Source: a virus
DNA length: 23,336 nt
Direction: 5' to 3' (one strand)
Virus record (IMG/VR): IMGVR_UViG_3300031841_000433
Coordinates: 1-23,336 of that record
Each line of letters starts with the position of its first letter. Positions within the stretch are counted from its first letter, which is position 1. Made by a program: the position numbers and the translations under genes. Shown one piece after another: positions 22,591-23,336 of this stretch. The notes beneath the pieces are model-generated. The model ran no database searches and was not told where the DNA came from. It worked only from the letters and a program-made list of their open reading frames with translations.

Positions 22591-23336
22591 TTTTAAATTG
22601 TTCTTACAAGCCCTGTGGGCTCAGCTAGACCTACCATCCCCTACTCGTGCTCAGTATGCTATTGCTGATTACTTACAGTACGGTCCTAAGCGTCTACAGA
22701 TCCAGGCTTTCCGAGGAGTTGGTAAATCTTGGATTACTGGCGCTTTTGTCCTTTGGACTCTCTTTAAAGACAACGAAAAGAAGATCATGATTATCTCCGC
22801 CTCTAAGGAGAGAGCTGATAACATGTCTATCTTTCTTCAGAAACTTATCATCGAGACTCCCTGGCTGAATCATATGCAACCTGCTGATGACTCAGCTCGG
22901 TGGTCTCGTATCTCCTTCGACATCAAATGTCCGCCTCACCAGGCACCGTCAGTTAAGTCTGTAGGTATCACTGGTCAGCTCACGGGTAGCCGTGCTGATC
23001 TAATGATTCTGGACGACATTGAGGTTCCCGGAAACAGCATGACTGAGCTGATGAGGGAGAAACTTCTACAACTTTGTACTGAGGCAGAATCTATTCTTAC
23101 ACCAAAAGAGGATAGTAGGATTATGTACCTTGGTACGCCACAAACCGTTTTTACTATCTACCGTAAACTTGCAGAACGTAACTACCGCCCCTTTGTATGG
23201 CCTGCTCGTGTACCTCGTAAGCTATCAAGCTACGAAGGACTCATTGCTCCCCAGCTCCAGGAAGACATCGACCAAGGTGCCGATCCGTGGAGCGTAACTG
23301 ACCCGGATAGATTTGACCATGAAGACCTTATCGAAC
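22562..23336 (+). CDS. terL: Large terminase subunit, T7 gp19-like (3' end missing)
   Basis: This is the packaging motor ATPase and nuclease. The 258 residues in the window cover the ATPase domain and run off the right edge. The start (MTTLDLLRDDFKLFLQALWA) matches T7 gp19, and the Walker A region is QAFRGVGKSW (T7: QAFRGIGKSF). Walker B is LMILDDIE (D151, D152, E154), and the coupling motif is YLGTPQT (189-195). Shared stretches ISASKERAD and SVKSVGITGQLTGSRAD are almost identical to T7. The C-terminal RNase H-like nuclease is outside the window. The ATG at 22562 lies inside the sulfotransferase gene, with a GGAGA at 22547-22551 ten bases upstream, and gives the right N-terminal length; later ATGs would lose the conserved N-terminus. 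Confidence 0.95.
   Translation, partial: MTTLDLLRDDFKLFLQALWAQLDLPSPTRAQYAIADYLQYGPKRLQIQAFRGVGKSWITGAFVLWTLFKDNEKKIMIISASKERADNMSIFLQKLIIETPWLNHMQPADDSARWSRISFDIKCPPHQAPSVKSVGITGQLTGSRADLMILDDIEVPGNSMTELMREKLLQLCTEAESILTPKEDSRIMYLGTPQTVFTIYRKLAERNYRPFVWPARVPRKLSSYEGLIAPQLQEDIDQGADPWSVTDPDRFDHEDLIE

Noticed and set aside
1-23336. tRNA genes, integrase, attachment site, CRISPR array or insertion sequence
   Set aside because: No cloverleaf, direct-repeat array, recombinase motif or terminal inverted repeats were seen; intergenic space is almost absent.

Overview
The window is the late structural and packaging half of a T7-like (Autographiviridae-type) podovirus, read entirely from the + strand. 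It most likely infects marine cyanobacteria (Synechococcus/Prochlorococcus). The gene order follows T7 genes 10-11-12-14-15-16-17, then a lysis/small-terminase area, then gene 19. Several small genes after the fibre (a YPxIxDQLD protein, a proline-rich membrane protein, a pair of secreted proteins) resemble what I recall from cyanophages. This placement rests on protein resemblance recalled by eye; no database search was run.

Layout. The 3' part of the major capsid gene (3-839) is followed at once by a strong UUCG-loop terminator (858-885), the position held by T-phi in T7. Next come the tail tube and nozzle genes (gp11-like 911-1813, gp12-like 1813-4359), then three internal virion proteins (gp14-like 4362-5204, gp15-like 5204-7807, gp16-like 7817-11734). 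The gp15-like protein ends in a peptidase M15-type cell-wall hydrolase domain, while the gp16-like protein shows no transglycosylase domain, so the wall-cutting activity seems to sit on a different ejection protein than in T7. A giant tail fibre (11755-16734) has a T7 gp17-type anchor, a beta-helix, cyanophage-fibre repeats and a C-terminal Peptidase_G2-type self-cleaving chaperone. A second beta-helix protein (16753-18243) and a small fibre-associated protein (18249-18608) follow.

From 18622 to 20230 lies a cassette of small membrane or exported proteins: a 53-aa protein, a Pro-rich single-pass membrane protein, a two-TM holin candidate and two overlapping secreted proteins. It replaces the T7 17.5/18.5 lysis area. 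The packaging module then begins with a small terminase (20211-20456). Before the large terminase (22562 to the window end, truncated) there are four inserted genes: a tiny basic protein with a reduced HNH-like motif, a canonical HNH endonuclease, a 359-aa protein with a toxin-like His-rich nuclease motif, and a short sulfotransferase. These four are the accessory island of the window.

The genes are nearly all joined by 1-29 nt overlaps or gaps under 25 nt, so translational coupling is likely. The only clear transcription signal is the terminator at 858-885. No stretch over 300 bases lacks a gene. I see no tRNA, CRISPR, insertion sequence, integrase, attachment site or replication gene.
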